Of a stretch of DNA of 64,000 bases, positions 1 to 12,113 are shown one piece after another (the stretch's first letter is position 1; each line of letters starts with the position of its first letter). Position numbers and translations under genes: made by a program. The stretch is from Ammopiptanthus mongolicus (taxonomy: Eukaryota; Streptophyta; Magnoliopsida; Fabales; Fabaceae): contig CM077344.1 in the NCBI GenBank assembly GCA_039655645.1, positions 6,794,229-6,858,228 on the forward strand, in the 5' to 3' direction. The notes below the pieces were generated by a model. It was not told where the DNA came from and did not search any database. It saw nothing but the letters and a program-made list of their open reading frames with translations.

Positions 1-1
1 T

Positions 2-175
2 CTCATTGTCTCTCACATTCCAGCTCAAGATCAGAATGCAAACATTCTCACTAAAGCTTTTTCTAATCTGAGGTTTTGTGACCTAAAAGACAAACTCAGG
101 GTGTTTGATCAATTCTCATTCCACCCAGAGTTTAAGGGGGAAATTTTACAGTGTGTTAACTTTTGTGTTAATTAG
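2..175 (+). CDS. Ty1/copia pol C-terminus (partial)
   Basis: An open frame enters from the left edge and ends at a TAG at 173-175. It contains a short stretch ending in ANILTKAF followed by a DKLRVFD-like segment. This matches the end of the RNase H domain of plant copia polyproteins, where the consensus is ADILTK. The frame runs through the polypurine tract (about 134-143) and reaches a few codons into the LTR, as is common in copia elements. Everything upstream (gag, protease, integrase, reverse transcriptase) lies outside the window. The call rests on this motif plus the adjacent polypurine tract and LTR. Confidence 0.75.
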   Translation, partial: LIVSHIPAQDQNANILTKAFSNLRFCDLKDKLRVFDQFSFHPEFKGEILQCVNFCVN

Positions 176-412
176 CGTACAGTTAGTTATGACAGTTATG
201 TTGTGTTGATAGCTTAGCTTCAAGGCTTAGCTTCTAGATCCTCTAGATGTTTCTAGACCCCTGTATAAAACAGTTCAGATCTGTATCAGATCACAGATTA
301 GTTTATGACAGTACTTTTCACCTCAATCTCTCTCTCTTTCTCTCTCTACTCATCATTTTCCATCCCTTGTTCTTTCTCACATTTTCTCAGAGATCATGAA
401 CTCTATCACAAA
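152..412 (+). mobile_element. 3' LTR of the copia element (right boundary uncertain)
   Basis: The LTR starts with TGTGTTAAC directly after the polypurine tract. It holds a TATA-like TATAAAAC at about 265 and a pyrimidine-rich CT repeat at about 326-350, typical of copia U3/R regions. The right end is a guess: a CA at about 410 fits, but the 5' LTR and left target duplication are outside the window. The element lies antisense in what should be an intron of the minus-strand TWD40-2 gene. Confidence 0.55.
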
Positions 413-1343
413 CTATCTTTAAATAGAAAAGCAAACAGTCTTCTTACTGTTGGCAATAGTGCAGAAGTGGATTTATTGTAAAGATTTTAAAATCTTAGAT
501 CTGTTTAATCCATCTAAGAAAACATCAGTACACTACTGCAGCCAATTGAATACAGAGGAGGTGAACCTTCATTGTAGCGTTTTGCTTGAAACAGTAAACA
601 TGAAATCCTTCCACCAGTGAATAACCTGATAAGTTAGTTTCTATAGCACCAAATTGGCAATTGCATAAAAATAGCAATTAATTCCCTGATGTTGAAATCC
701 GCAAATAAATGTTAATTAATGTGGCTTTATCGGTTGGAAATAGAAGTAGAAATTAAAGTAAATTAAATTCATATTCATGTATATGTTGGTTCATGCACAT
801 AGAAAGCAGCATTCATGCATCTGTATATTCATGTACATAGCGAGTAGCACTTCTATTAATTGCCTTGTATATAAATATCATAGCATGCTGAGTGCTATTG
901 ACTCAAGCAATTCATCACAAAATACTCAAGTCCTACCAACCCATGGACAATCTTGTGCTAGTTATTAATCAATTAATATACACAATTTATCAGAGCAAGG
1001 ATTAATCTATCTAAACATTCCCCCCACCCCTCCTTTTTCATATATTCGATTTCTATGTTGCACTTGTAGTAGCTATCAATCAAAACAAATGCAGGCTGAC
1101 CCCTATCCCAGCCATTTCTGATTGTTTAGAGGATTTTCCTTTGTTGTAAGGAGCTGAGTTCCCTTCACTTGCCTAATTTCTATCCAGTAAATTTCAGTTC
1201 CTATCACATTTGCTTTGAAAAATTGCAGAAGTTTTATTCATAAGAAAATAAGCATAGCTACCAGGAAAGCCAGAAATCATCAATGCCTAGATTATTATAA
1301 GAAATTTTTGTAAGGAAAACTTCAGCCTGAGAAAGAATCTTAC
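413..1343. other. Intron or breakpoint region downstream of TWD40-2 exon 12
   Basis: AT-rich sequence between the copia LTR and the last visible TWD40-2 exon. A GT donor on the minus strand opens this interval at 1343. I found no further coding similarity on either strand. A short ORF at 777-968 (plus) has no recognisable features and is probably chance. Confidence 0.5.
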
Positions 1344-4300
1344 CGGTTCACTGCGTGCACCAACAGACCTCATTAGTATATTTGATGTTCCATCATCTAA
1401 CAAGATGCGGACTTGAACAGAAGCAGTGGAAGCAGCAGCAGCAGCTGCTGCTGCTGCTTGTGCTGCAGCAGCTTCTTTCGCTCTTTTTGATGAACTACCC
1501 TTGGGAATTAAAGGAATTCTAGGGGGCAATGCCGATTCCAATATAGCAAATCTGTCATGACATGTATCCCAAGCAAGAAGCCTTGCACTGCCGGAGTCAA
1601 CAATTGACCAATCACTAACCTTGTAGACAGAGAAATAAGGAATATCTGGCCAAACTATTGCAAGGTACCTGCAAATATATGATACATGATATAGTAAAAA
1701 AAAGCAACCCAGTACAGAAAAGGCACTCGAATATAAAGGCTGGAAGAGGAGGTAGCTTAACCAAAGAAAGACTACAACATATAAACCAAAAGCATGGTAA
1801 ATAAGATAGTCATTGTGAGATGTGACTGTTATATGTGGAATACAAAAAAGGTTTGAACTTTATGTGTTGCATACTCTAGAGAAAAACAGGACCACTAAAT
1901 CATTTTTGAAGAGAAAAAAACATTAGCTACTTTGTAATTACAAATTGCTTTATAGAAATTAAAAAAATAACATCAATAGAACTGTAGCAAAAGTCAGAGG
2001 CAACTTACTTTCCTGAACTGCTCACAGAAAGAACCGAGTATGAATCATGTGGAACAGGTGTACTAATGTGCTTCTTCCCCTGCTTGACAGGTAATGGTTC
2101 AAAAAAATCTCCCTTGGATCTTCCTGTTTCTGACAAGGAGCTATTGTTTCCAAGAGATGGATTTGCTGAGTTGTTTAACTGAAAATTTAATAGCTTTAGT
2201 TCCCTTTCAATTACAAATATGGCAGCATGCTCTCTGCTGTCTGATGGGGTTGGTAGGGGAGCTACAGGTGGAAGAGATCTAGCATCAAATTCGCAGATAA
2301 TAACACCAATATTGGTTCCAGTAGCAACAAGATGCGGCTGCAAAGTATGTGCAACCATGCAATATACCTGCAGCAAAAATCAGTGTCAGAATTAAACTTG
2401 ACCAAATGCATTACCAGGTAGAGACAACAAAAACAGTAGTATACAAGTCTGGGAGTAAAATGGGCTTGAAGTTTAGTTTCTTCTTTGTTAAAGCTTTACA
2501 CAGGTTTTGTTACACTAGATATATCCTCAGTTCTATTCAAAATGATCATTATCAAAGTATTTAGATGCTTTGGATTATATCCATATCTTTCTCCTTGGTT
2601 GTATAGAAAAGTTACACAAGCAACAAAATTTACTAAACCAAATCAGACATTATTAACAAAAAAATAAAAAGGTGCAAAATGATAAGCAGTTAACAACATA
2701 CCCTCAGTTTCTTATTAGGAGCTAGAGCTTGTGGAGGAATAACTGAGGTCAATTCGCATAATGGCCTTGTGAGAGCAGAATAAGTGGGATGTTCAATTGC
2801 CCTAACAAAAGTTTTAAAACAATTCTTCAAATGTAGAATGAATATATTTCATCATCATGTTGTCATGTAACAAATACAAAGCTTAAAGCCACCAAAAAAG
2901 AAACACAATTATGTACCATATGTGAGAATCTTTGACACAGGTTAGAATATCAAGATTTGGAGCTCGAGGGTGGCACCAAGAAGCCACACTGTGGCAAGCC
3001 AATTTTGGAACTGGCTTTAGACGCCGCAGCTCCTGAGAATTAAAAGCAGGCAACAATAACAAAATTAATAATTCATGCCAAGTCTTTCTATTTGCCATGA
3101 GAATGTTCACAGAATTAAAAATATCCAGGTGTTAGTACCAATACACACCTTAAAGGAGACCGTGTCCCATATAGCCAATGTCTTATCTGCACCAATTGTA
3201 ATTAGCTGAGGAGCACTTCCCATCACCCTAGATAGCTCAACTGCCACAACCCCGCCATCATGTGCCTAGATGCATCACATGGTATAATGAACCAATGACA
3301 CGTGCGTGCATGGAATCATTAGAAGTTATACAAAAAAAAGGGTATATAAAGAAAAGGACAAGAAAATAAGCAGGAAGCAGATTAAGAAGAAAAATCAGAA
3401 TTTATCTTTATTCACCTCAATTTAATTTTGCATTTCACCTTGTGCCTGGACTTTAGGCCTTTCTTTTCTATTATGATAATATGTTATACATCTTATATCC
3501 ATATTAAATTCAACCAAATATCAATGCACTTACTTAACCAGATAGGAAATAACAACTGTAGTTAACCCACAACTAATGATGGCTTATCCCTGTTTTGTAG
3601 TGCCATAATAAGCAGCAAATTCTTTCATCTTTCACCAATTATTGAAATAATTGAGAAAGTGGAGTTTGCAAGAGGAAAAGAATGGTACTTTTAAACTCAG
3701 CTTTGGTACAAGTTCACGTGAATCTTGTCCATGGTCAGCACTCCAAAGTATGAGCAATCCATCACTAGCACCCGAAACCAGAAGAGCCTGAAAGCCAAAC
3801 AGAACCAAAAAATTGAAAGTTCACACCAAAGTACAACAACTTCTTTCAAGCATAAAAGCAACATGTAGAGATAATCGACCATGCAAAACCTGTACATGCA
3901 TTTAACAAGATTAACTAGCAATTGTAATTTCTCAATAAATTATCTTGTTGGACGCAATGCTACTGCAAACTGCAACTTCTGTAAATAGTATTGAAACTAG
4001 TAATGCTAGTAAAAATATAAATATATCCCAAAGAAATTAGAAAAAACTGATAAAAGAGTCATTCATAGCTAGGCAGCAGTAACATCCAGTAATTCGGCAG
4101 TATCTCGCAAAAGCAAGCACCTCAAAGCCTTGAATGTACAATCCCAATATGTAAATAAGCTGTTTGTGTTGTTTCGGGAAGAGTGGATATGTCTTCTGAA
4201 ATTTGAGGCCTTTTTTCTATCAATTTTAGAAATTTTATTAGTAATAAAGAGAATAAGGTGTTATGATGTCTAGCTCTTTTTGGTGAGTGTGTGTTGTACT

Positions 4301-7300
4301 TGGTTGGAGTGATGGAAGAATCTTAGGAAGTTGGGTCAGAGGTCTCTTATTCCTCATCTTTGGTGGATAGGATTTGGCGCTTGTGTTCTCAGCCTTTGTG
4401 GATTTCAGCCAATGGGTTTTTCAAGGGAATTTCCTGTAAATCCTCCAGCATTGTACTCTTTCTATCTTAATGAACTTTTCTTTTATCGGAAAATAAATAA
4501 AAGAAAAACAACAGGATTTCACAAATGTTCCCTTCAAATGAAATTATCTCCTTTTGAAGAAATGAAGTATCCGCGAGAGCATAGAATTATTTGAAAATAC
4601 TGACAAAATAATCAATGAAATAGGTACATTTACATTTACAGACCTGGTTTTTGCTAAAAAGTAATGTTATTCTTACATACTCACACTCCACAGGCAGCCA
4701 CTATGTGCAGGGCTGTCACATCAACACCTACACAAGTCTTATCCAGTGGCTACCAATACAGAATATAGGAAAAGTGTGAAGGTGTAAGTGTTAAAGCAAT
4801 GGTGAGGAGTCAGGAGTGCACAGAATCCTAACTTCCTAAAAATAATGCCAGTAAAATATAATAATGTAGCATAAGTTCTTCAATGGGTAATCAAGATTTA
4901 CCTCACCAGAAGCAGCCATGAAGGACATCAAGCAAGAGATTGATCCTTTATGACCTCCAGTGTACCTTCGGACAAGCTGCAAGGAATAAAAGTATCACAT
5001 AACATGCTAAAAGTTATAATTAGAAGAACATTTTAGGAACCCACCTTCCATGTGATCATTGAGAGAACTCTAATGACACCGTCAGATGCTCCAAAAGCAA
5101 CAAGAGGACCATCACCAACGCCAGATCTATAAAGGAACTCCATGCTGTAACAGCAGATAAAAATGGAAAACGGAAACAACTTATACAGTGCAAAAATATT
5201 GCAAATGGAAAATGAAATATGGTAAACAAACATGTTTTCTTGGCAATTATTTTATGACTTGAATACAAAATTATAAGTCATTCGAAGCACATAGAACAAT
5301 ATGTGATGCCAAATTTCCATCAAGAATCAAGGTGAAGAATGAAGGCGAAATTTGGTACGCTGAAATGAAAAGATGATGATTTTTCACACCAAGGACTGTG
5401 AGTTGTACTAAATAATTAAAAAGCAGCAAAAAGGCAGCATACAAATGATTGCCTAGAGAGAGAAAGCTCCATTAGGATTTCAGCAATTTAGTATGTATAT
5501 GTATCTCTCGATGATTGTGTCTGCATGTCTTTGAGAAAGAGAGATATTTGGGAGTGGGGAAGGCAACAAGCCCACACAGTAGAACTAAAATTTAATTTAT
5601 AAGTAACTTATTTTACTAGAAAATGACCATAGCCTTTGAAATGATTAAATTTAAGGAATCCTACAGTATTTAATAGATGACTCCACCAGAATGCAACTAT
5701 TCGCATTGTTTTTATTCAGAGTAATATACAATTGACATGATTCCAGATGAATCAGGCAAGACTGCTGCAAACAAATAATTGGCACAGTTTGACACAACAT
5801 AAATGTATTGCTTAAGTTAGAGTACAGCAATGAAAGAAGTGGGAAAATGATGATCTGGATAGGCATTGGCACAAAAGTACCAATAGCTATCAGATAGCAA
5901 CATGTCTCGCCTTATTAGATGGTGTTAGATATTTGACATGAATGATAGAAGGAGCTGCAGAATATTGAATAATGTAATAAAAATTTACCAGAGAAGGGAC
6001 TTGTTATCAAGCTCTTGCTTTGGTACATCACGGCCACGCATTGTCACCAAATCCAAAAATATAGCTTTGTTTAAACAACATATAACAAGAAAATGCCTCC
6101 CTTTTGTTGAAGGGGCAGGCGAACTAAAAGCTGAAGTGAGGTGATTGACAGCTGTCGGAGCCTCTGCAGCGGCAGAGCGATTATGCCAAAGTTGCCAAAA
6201 GCGTACATCATCATCATAAAAATGAACCTGCTTAACACTTTAAGGCAGGTAAAGAGTCATCATAAATAAATGAACCATAAAAGCCAGAAAATGATACAAA
6301 AACATAAAGCAAAGGTATATTACCTTCCTCCACGAATAGCTTCCGTGGGTTTCCCTTTGGACTCTACCAAACAAAAACATAAAATTATGAAGTTCTGTTA
6401 CTAGATCAGTATAGAAATGTTGAAGGCCACCAATAATGTTTTAACAAATAGTTCATCATGTCATTTTTCTTTTTGCACAAAGTGAAACTGCTAGATACTT
6501 GTGCATAGCATAGGGATTAGGACTAATTCTGTTAGTGATAACTGTTAATGTGTCACAAAGAACAGTAGTAACTGTTAGAGAGGACAGCTGGAGTTGGTTA
6601 CTTGGCAGCTGAGTGGTTATAAGACAGTTAGAGGGGAGGAGTGAGAGCAATCATCGATTGTACTGGAAAGGAGGGGGAAGTGAGGGAGGGTTCCAGGTCT
6701 CTCGAATACCTAGAGTTGAGAGGAAGAGAATTTTGTAATCACGGTGTTCAAGACTTGTAATCAAAGTGTTCATATCAATAAACACTGTATTTCTCATACA
6801 ATGTAGTCCAGTTCCAGTTCTACTAGAAGCTCGCTCGTTACAATTTCCGAGACACAACAACACTAACCAGTAAAAAATTCAACCATGTAAGATTATTGTA
6901 TGCCACCAAAACTAACCAGTGACTGAGTTTAACCGAAATTCATGCAATTCTTTCTGTCAGATCATTAAAAAATAGTAAAGGTTGCATTTTAGAAAAATCT
7001 TGTCCTAATAGTAAAATATTATGCCTTGGTATTATAAATTATCATAGCATTCAGGCTCACAAAGCAAATAATACCTGATTGAAGATTTTTCACTACTAAC
7101 AATAAAACAATTCGGCAACCACAAATAGTTAGTTAATTCCTCAAAGTAACAGTGACAATTCCATATAAGAATGCATAAATCTACCAATGATGAGATTTAC
7201 ATTTCAAAACCATCCAATAAAAGAAAATTAAGCAAGTTTATAATAATAAATTATAAAACAACAATTATGAAGACTATCTATAAACTCATAAACTCATTGT

Positions 7301-7645
7301 TTCAATTTAAGTGAAGCCAAAAGTGTTGAACCTGTTTCTCCCTCTGCTAACTTCTCCAATTTGGCTCCGACTAAACGTCGCTCATCCACTCCACCAGCTT
7401 TCAACTCATATATCACCTGAACCGAACGAACAATGTTTCCATCAAAATCCAATAACAGAAAGGGAAAAAGAAAAATTAGATTAATATGCAACAAATTGAA
7501 CTAGAGAATGTACCTGGCGGTGTTCCCAGTTCCAAACGGAAACTCGATCTGAGTCATCGGCTGTAACCATCCATGGATGCGTTGGATGCAATTCGATCTT
7601 AACGATTTTATCACTCGTAGGTCGAAACGCTTTCAAGCGAAGCAT
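1344..7645 (-). CDS. TWD40-2: TWD40-2-like WD40 protein of the TPLATE complex (N-terminal half, 12 exons)
   Basis: TWD40-2 is, from memory of Arabidopsis AT5G24710, a subunit of the TPLATE complex, an adaptor for clathrin-mediated endocytosis at the plasma membrane. Exons in transcript order: 7514-7645, 7332-7416, 6324-6363, 5989-6237, 5045-5144, 4902-4976, 3689-3787, 3149-3265, 2917-3032, 2702-2801, 2009-2367, 1344-1668. Together they give 1797 nt, 599 codons, all with GT/AG borders. The protein begins MLRLKAFRPTSDKIVK and has WD-type blades (HPTHPWMVTADDSD, VSVWNWEH, LILWSADHG, LAIWDT). An Ala-rich run (KEAAAAQAAAA) lies near residue 560. The model ends at RSEP, in phase 0. The family protein is about 1370 aa, so roughly the last 770 residues are missing here. 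They may lie beyond the copia element outside the window, or the gene may be truncated. Confidence 0.88.
6530..6867. mobile_element. Solo-LTR-like sequence in TWD40-2 intron 2
   Basis: The segment begins TGTTAGTG and ends CACTAAC, so the termini are inverted repeats of about 7 bp. It has a TATA-like TTATAAG near 6620 and an AATAAAC polyadenylation-type signal near 6777, as in plant copia LTRs. No convincing 5-bp target duplication was found, so the boundaries are approximate. It sits between exons 2 and 3 of TWD40-2. Confidence 0.45.
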
Positions 7646-8124
7646 CTTCTTCTGGAAAGAAAGTGGAAATAAGCGATGATGAAGAAAATGGATTCCAAAA
7701 TGTAGTCAAAATCGGACTCGTCCTTCAGATTTAGTTTAAATCTGTGGAGACTTCATATTCTGTGTAGATTTGAGGAATGTGCGTTCATTGAACGCACGTT
7801 AACGACATCACGAAACTTGTAAATTTCTTCCCTCGTCTACAACGATGTGTCCGTTTCCTTTTTTCGTTTCTGAGTAACCAATCAGGAATAAGCAAAACCT
7901 CGCCCAGTATGAGATGATTTCTTTCGGATTTCAAAAAATGTTTGAAGAGAAATCAGAGAAGGTTAGCCTTGGAGGCTCGAATTGCGTTTGCGCTGGTGCA
8001 GAGAAGCAAACCAAGATCTACGATTACGTGTTGCTCTCTTGAACTTTTCCTTTACTTTTTTTCAAAAAAAAAATTGTTCACTTTAATTTTTGGGGGGCTA
8101 AAATAAAAATATGGGCGAAGAAGC
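7646..8124. other. TWD40-2 upstream region
   Basis: This holds the 5' UTR and promoter side of the minus-strand TWD40-2 gene, directly upstream of its ATG at 7643-7645. No TATA box or other element could be fixed with confidence. Single-nucleotide A/T tracts occur at 8060-8072. Confidence 0.35.
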
Positions 8125-8646
8125 ACAGCAAATTGGTCGTGGAAAATTTCTTAGTGAACCATTTTTAGTCTCTCAAAAAATAAATTAATTATTTAATTTC
8201 TCAAATTTATAAATGTGAGACACTTTTGTCTTTCAATTCAATTCTAACATCGATTTATTTGTCTACATGTCTCATTAACCATCCTACCTGACCCGTTAGT
8301 GGTCTTGTGTAGACTATGACGAATTTCCTAGGTGGAAAACGAATAAAAAGTGAAAAAAAACATGCATAATTTTAAAACCCAAAATGCCTAAAAATTATGC
8401 ACTTTTTTCACTTTTCATTCATTTTTCCTGTTGAAAATTCGTCATAAGCAACGCATGATCACTAACGGGCCAAGTATGATGATCAATGGGACATGTAGAC
8501 AAGTAAATGGATGTCGAAACTCAACTTCAGGACTAATGTGTCCCGTATTTGTAAATTTGAGGTATTAAATGGTTAATTTATTTTTTCATGAACTAAAAAT
8601 GGGTTCCCGAAAATTTTCAGGGACTAATTTGGGTCTTTACTCTAAA
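8125..8646. mobile_element. Foldback/MITE element, copy 1
   Basis: The segment is a long imperfect palindrome. Its left arm (about 8125-8380) reappears inverted in the right arm (about 8390-8646), including GTCTACATGTC on the left and GACATGTAGAC on the right, around an AT-rich centre. The same family recurs at 52904-53414. No coding capacity is present. Ends were judged from where inverted similarity stops. Confidence 0.6.
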
Positions 8647-8735
8647 AACATAATATCCCCGGAGGTTTCACAATATTATTAAAACCCTCCCCATGCTTAC
8701 CAAAAATTACACCCCACTTCATCCGAGGGATAGAC

Positions 8736-10028
8736 TAGGGATGACAATAAAGCGGGAACGGGGAGTGCCCTCTCGTATCGCTCCCTCTCCTCGTTCCCAA
8801 TCTTTGTTATTGAGAATATTTTTTCTCATCCTTGTTTCCCGCCTCCCCATGGATCCCCGCAGGGACCCCAAAGGAGCAACTAGTACTAACCTAAATCATA
8901 ACTTCCTTGTCGTCAGTACTTATCTTTCCTCTAACAAAATCCTTTTTTAGATTGCATTAAATCTCCCCAACCCCACCTTGTTGTTGCCAGCGTCGTGAAG
9001 GCATTCGATACTCCTTTCGACACTCGCTTTTGAATTTCAGAACCTTACCTGATAAGCCCTAAAAGAACGTCATGAAGATGCTTAAAGGAACACCTTTTCG
9101 CAAACATGACATCTTAGTCACTGTTCAGGAGGTTCTGGAAAGGCAAAAAATAAGGGAAGAAATGAGTTTTTTGTGGATGTGGGTGTAGGGATGGCAATGG
9201 GTAGGGTCTGGGTAGGGTACTATAGTACCCATCCCCATACCTGCGTTTGAAAAAAATACCTGTACCCGGATTCGTACCCGTGTGGGTAGAAACTTAAGTA
9301 CCCTTACCCGTACCCTCTGAGTACCTAATTACCCATACCCGCACTTTAACTAAGAAAAAAGGAAAAAATAACATAAAGAACATCAGCGGCTGCTGTTAAT
9401 GCTTAGGACAGTAGGTGATTAAGTCTGAAAATAAAAAATAGTTAAAAAACCGTAAGTTACATTAACTTTATTTTTAAAATTTGATATATAATTATAATTA
9501 TATGTATTAATATAAATAAATAAATATATAAATATATATATTTATATATGCGGGTGCGGGGCGGGGTGGGTACTACAATACTCGTACCCGCACCCATACC
9601 CTCTCTTGTTTGCGGGTAATTACCCAGACCCGCATCTGTACCCACAAAGCGGGTATTTACCCTACCCATCATGGGTATTTTTTGCGGATACCCAGCGGGT
9701 AGGGTCCAAATTGCCATCCCTATATGGGTGTCAATGTAGGTATGATAAGCTTCGCTGTTGTGCCTATGGGATTCTGAGTTATGGCATTCAAGTCTGTTTT
9801 CAAGAATTTTCAAAAGATCTGTTAATGGATCTACTTTAAATTTATTTTATTAATTTAATAAAATTATATATATGAAATTACTATATATGGGTATTTCTAT
9901 AATGTTCTCGGGGATGAGGATCCCACCCAAATTGCCTTCAGGGGAATTTTTTTCCCATCCATGTGCCGACAGGGAAAAAGTCCCTGCCCGTAGGGATCCC
10001 CTTACATACATGAAAATTGTCATCCCTA
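8736..10028. mobile_element. hAT-type non-autonomous element (outer), split by a second hAT element
   Basis: The element starts TAGGGATGACAAT and ends ATTGTCATCCCTA, perfect 13-bp terminal inverted repeats. It is flanked by GGATAGAC (8728-8735) and GGATAGAG (10029-10036), which match at 7 of 8 bases, the 8-bp target duplication expected for hAT elements. Just inside each end is a G/C-rich subterminal region with repeated GGGA/TCCC words. It has no transposase ORF. Without the inserted element at 9186-9722 and one copy of its duplication it would be about 748 bp. Confidence 0.75.
9186..9722. mobile_element. hAT MITE nested in the outer hAT element
   Basis: It starts TAGGGATGGCAATGGG and ends TTGCCATCCCTA, and is flanked by TGTGGGTG (9178-9185) and TATGGGTG (9723-9730), a 7-of-8 duplication. 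Both subterminal regions are rich in GGGTA / TACCC words, a typical hAT subterminal pattern. Length is 537 bp, with no coding potential. The same family occurs at 61394-61948. Confidence 0.78.
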
Positions 10029-10424
10029 GGATAGAGTTAGTTATTTGGTCACAGTTCACATACTAACCCGCGTAGCCTGTGGCCTGTTACAAATAGTAAA
10101 TAAATCCTATCAGTTTTTAATCCTAGTCACCCACTTGATTCTGATGAAGTTTTTAAACTTTCTAATTTTGACATTTGTTTCTACTTGAAAAAGAAGAAGA
10201 ATAGGATGATTATTCTAATTTTGATCCTGATAATTTTATGTATGGCTTATATGAATCTAATTCTGATTAGGAGAAACTATACTTAACAGAGCTTATACTG
10301 GTGAAATACTTGAAAGAGGACATGAAAGACACAACAAAGAATATAGTAGAGGACTTTTTCTAGGATGAGAGATGTAAGGATGTCTCTCACGGTGAAAGAC
10401 TATATTTTATTGGCTGCAGCAGGT

Positions 10425-10745
10425 AGCCAAACAAGTTGGCCTACCTGGTCATCCTCACCCTCCATCGGTTTTTCATTTGGATATACCTCCTTCTTTTCCT
10501 CCTCTTCCACATTCGCCTTCGCAATTCCCACCATCACAAACCCTAGCTCCGCTGCTTCTCCTTCCCATGCCTTTTCTCTTTCTCCTTCGATTCTTCTTCC
10601 TCTTCCACCTCTATCTTCTCCGCTCCCACCACCACATCCTTTGATCCTTCCTTTGGCTTCACATCCTCTTCCTCCTCCGCTTCCTCAGCTCCGTCGTTTG
10701 CCTTCGGAGGAGGCCAGGAGGTCGCTTTTGTGTGCTTTGGTAAGT
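10425..10745 (+). pseudogene. Nup62-like FG-repeat fragment (frameshifted, weak)
   Basis: Two adjoining reading frames give Ser/Phe/Gly-rich peptide with segments such as SIGFSFGYTS, STFAFAIPT, SFDPSFGFTS and SFAFGGG. This resembles the N-terminal FG-repeat region of plant nucleoporin Nup62. The frame changes at about 10575-10590, and no partner domain follows, so it looks like a decayed gene fragment. Simple-sequence TCC/TCT content could mimic this, so confidence is low. Confidence 0.3.
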
Positions 10746-11005
10746 TGATCTTAAGCATGGGGATCCCGACAAGTTACTATTCTACTCAGGATCACTGTAG
10801 AGTGTTCCGGTAAAGTTGTTTAGTGTGCAATTCGAGGTTGAATGCACTTTAAATTGGGCTTACCATATACGAGACATGAGCCCCTTGTCGCTTCTCCAAT
10901 ATTTTGATCACTCCATGGAGCTGAGTTAAGTCTGGTCTAATGCACGTGCATCTTTACTTGTCATTATGCATCCATCATTATTATGTTTTACTAAATTTCT
11001 TTAGT

Positions 11006-12113
11006 GTGTGTTTGGATGGAATATTGTTAGAGGGTAAAATAATTTTATAGGGTAATTAAATTACTTTACTTCAAAATATGTTGTATGAATATTTTTTTTA
11101 AAAGTATTTGAAATTCTTGGAATTTAATAGGGTATTTATTGTAGTGTAAATGAAGGAATTTCAAATCTCCACCTAGATAGATGGAATTTATAAATTCCTC
11201 TCACTCCCTTCACATTTGGCCACCACCTCCGGCAGCCGACCACCACCTTCTTCCGCCGACTACCGCCTCTCGAGTTTCGGTCACCGCCACCGGCAAGCTT
11301 CGGCCGCCGCCAGTGAACTCTGGCCTCCACTCACTCCCTCCACATTTGACCACCACCTCCGACAGCCGACCACCACCTTCGTCCGCCGACTGCCGCCTCC
11401 CGAGTTTCGGTCACCGCCACCGGCAAGCTTCGGCTGCCGCCGCTGGTGAACTCTGGCCTCCACTCACTCCCTCCACATTTGACCACCACCTCCGGTCGTC
11501 GACCACCACCAGCCACCGCCGTCGGCCGAGTTCTGGTCACCACCACAGGCCCAGTTCCGGCCACCTCCGCCAGCGAGCTTCGGCCACTGCCACCGCTAAC
11601 TCCGGCCACTGCAAAACCTCCTACTAACGCCAACCACCACCACTTGCCGCCATTTTTTATGAATAATGACATAATTAATCATTTAATTATTCCTAAAATT
11701 AGCTAATTAGCTATTAGCTAATTATGAAAATATTTTAAATTTTAATTATTTTTTTTGGTCCAAAAGCTTGAAATAGGAATTGAACCCTAGACCTCCAAGG
11801 TGAAAGAGTGGAGATCAACCACCAGACCATTAATGTCTGTCTGTAATAATTTGTTATTTAAAATTACTAATGTTTATTTTTTTATCACATGTTATAGTAA
11901 AATTCAAAATTTTAAAATAAATATTATGAAATGAAATTTTAAAATTAAACAAAATTAAATTGCTTTATCCAAACAAAGAATTTTAAATATAAGGAATTCG
12001 AATTACTCTATCCAAACAAAGTATTTTCAAAATGAAGGTAATTCAAATGAAGTAATTCAATTGCCCTATATTTTAAATACCTTAGAATTTTAAAATACCC
12101 CATCCAAACGCAC
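11006..12113. mobile_element. TIR element carrying a GC-rich tandem repeat
   Basis: The left end GTGTGTTTGGATGG and right end CCATCCAAACGCAC are inverted repeats with one mismatch. The similarity continues inward imperfectly (AGGGTAATTAAATT on the left against AATTCAATTGCCCT on the right). Flanks CTTTAGTG and CTTTAAGG match only 6 of 8, so the target duplication is uncertain. The AT-rich arms enclose a strikingly GC-rich core (11201-11640). No transposase is present. The superfamily (hAT or MULE) is open. Confidence 0.55.
11201..11600. repeat. GC-rich ~130-bp tandem repeat, about 2.7 copies
   Basis: Units begin with TCACTCCCT at 11201, 11331 and 11464, a period of 130-133 bp. Each unit repeats CCACCACCTCC, GCCGACCACC and GGTCACCGCCACCGGCAAGC blocks. 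The overlapping open frames on both strands (Pro/Thr/Ser/His-rich or Gly/Arg/Val-rich) follow from the repeat's composition and are probably not genes. Base composition is quite unlike the surrounding AT-rich DNA, so the core may be a captured fragment. Confidence 0.7.

Noticed and set aside
4331..4594. 87-codon ORF in TWD40-2 intron 6
   Set aside because: No domain; lies in an intron opposite in strand to the gene and has AT-rich tail sequence, probably repeat-derived.
10365..10748. 127-codon Ser/Pro-rich ORF as a gene
   Set aside because: Best similarity changes frame midway, so the single ORF is not a real product; treated as a weak Nup62-like fragment.
11181..11706. Overlapping Pro/His/Ser-rich and Gly/Arg/Val-rich ORFs on both strands
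   Set aside because: They exist in several frames at once because of a GC-rich tandem repeat with few stop codons; no domain.
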